Source: a virus
Reading direction: 5' to 3' (one strand)
Length of the DNA: 27,570 nt
IMG/VR virus record: IMGVR_UViG_3300020459_000051
Location: 1 to 27,570 of that record
Positions within the stretch are counted from its first letter, which is position 1; each line of letters begins with the position of its first letter. The position numbers and the translations under genes are program-made. The notes beneath the pieces are model-generated. The model was not told where the DNA came from and ran no database searches. It saw nothing but the letters and a program-made list of their open reading frames with translations. Positions 27,363 through 27,570 of this stretch are shown piece after piece.

Positions 27363-27570
27363 TTGAAGTCATTCAAAAATTTTTTAAACGAAGCTGCTAA
27401 TGCTATAATAAAGTTAGGTGATAGTGGATGGGCAACTAGACTTAAAGGTAAAGGTGGGTATACTGATTCTAGTGGTGAATGGTATTTTAAAACGACAAGA
27501 GAATTATTTAAAAAGTCAAAATATAATGGAGATTTGAAGAAATCTGATCTCAATAAATACAACGGTAAGA
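27363..27570 (+). CDS. 5' part of a capsid-targeted (internal-protein-like) gene, cut by window end
   Basis: An open frame runs from TTG at 27363 to the window edge (69 codons). No in-frame ATG or GTG lies upstream in the gap, and TAGG sits six bases before the TTG. The N-terminus reads (M)KSFKNFLNEAANAIIKLG. This matches the pattern of the T4 capsid-targeting sequence MKTYQEFIAE|A of internal proteins, including a LNE|A site for the gp21 prohead protease (L/I-x-E, cut after E). The rest is Lys-rich and basic (LKGKGGY, TRELFKKSKYNGDLKKSDLNKYNGK), as expected of a DNA-associated head protein. If so, it would be packaged in the head and perhaps injected. Function of the mature protein is unknown; the antisense frame here is a shadow. 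Confidence 0.65.
   Translation, partial: MKSFKNFLNEAANAIIKLGDSGWATRLKGKGGYTDSSGEWYFKTTRELFKKSKYNGDLKKSDLNKYNGK

Noticed and set aside
27350-27562. 70-residue antisense open frame at the window end
   Set aside because: It lies opposite the sense gene that has a ribosome site, a capsid-targeting N-terminus and the same direction as all neighbours; it has no start signals of its own.

Overview
The window is a compact stretch of tail baseplate genes from a T4-like (straboviral/kyanoviral type) myovirus. All genes run on the + strand and are packed with gaps of a few bases to about 40 bases. The DNA is visibly AT-rich. The proteins are Asn/Ser/Thr/Gly-rich β-structural proteins of the style seen in marine T4-like phages of picocyanobacteria and SAR11. 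No host-marker gene lies in the window, so the host cannot be fixed; a marine cyanophage or pelagiphage relative is my best guess from composition and protein style.

Layout: (i) 3-65, the probable last codons of an upstream gene; (ii) a perfect T4-type late promoter (TATAAATA, 67-74) leading into gp25 (100-507), gp6 (512-2455) and a 4998-residue protein (2457-17453); (iii) a second perfect late promoter (17458-17465) leading into an enlarged gp8 (17493-19100) and a 2738-residue DUF4815-type protein (19106-27322); (iv) a near-match late promoter (27328-27335) overlapping an 11-bp perfect hairpin, then a TTG-started gene cut off by the window end (27363 onward). No stretch over 300 bases lacks a gene, and I see no tRNA, IS element, CRISPR array, integrase or classical terminator.

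How the genes fit together: in T4, gp25, gp6, gp7 and gp8 are wedge components; gp25 starts the sheath, gp6 dimers hold wedges together, and gp7 and gp8 join gp6 with peripheral proteins. The giant protein lies exactly where gene 7 lies in T4 (between 6 and 8). Its first ~330 residues resemble the gp7 region recalled as carrying STKGIEASYKFLFKVLY (here SKGISESVKILFKVLY). I therefore read it as a gp7 enlarged about five-fold by thousands of residues of repeated β-modules plus a YHYH domain. gp8 carries internal insertions, and the DUF4815 protein sits where T4 has 9/10/11. The three enlarged proteins share short repeat motifs (GxGY type, GxSSGxxGYV type), suggesting a common elaborated outer baseplate.

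The most interesting signals are the giant gp7 with its domain collection, and the end of the window. There, a late promoter is placed so that late transcripts would lose one arm of a hairpin that otherwise covers the ribosome binding site. The gene behind it begins with a T4 internal-protein-like capsid-targeting sequence (KSFKNFLNE/A).
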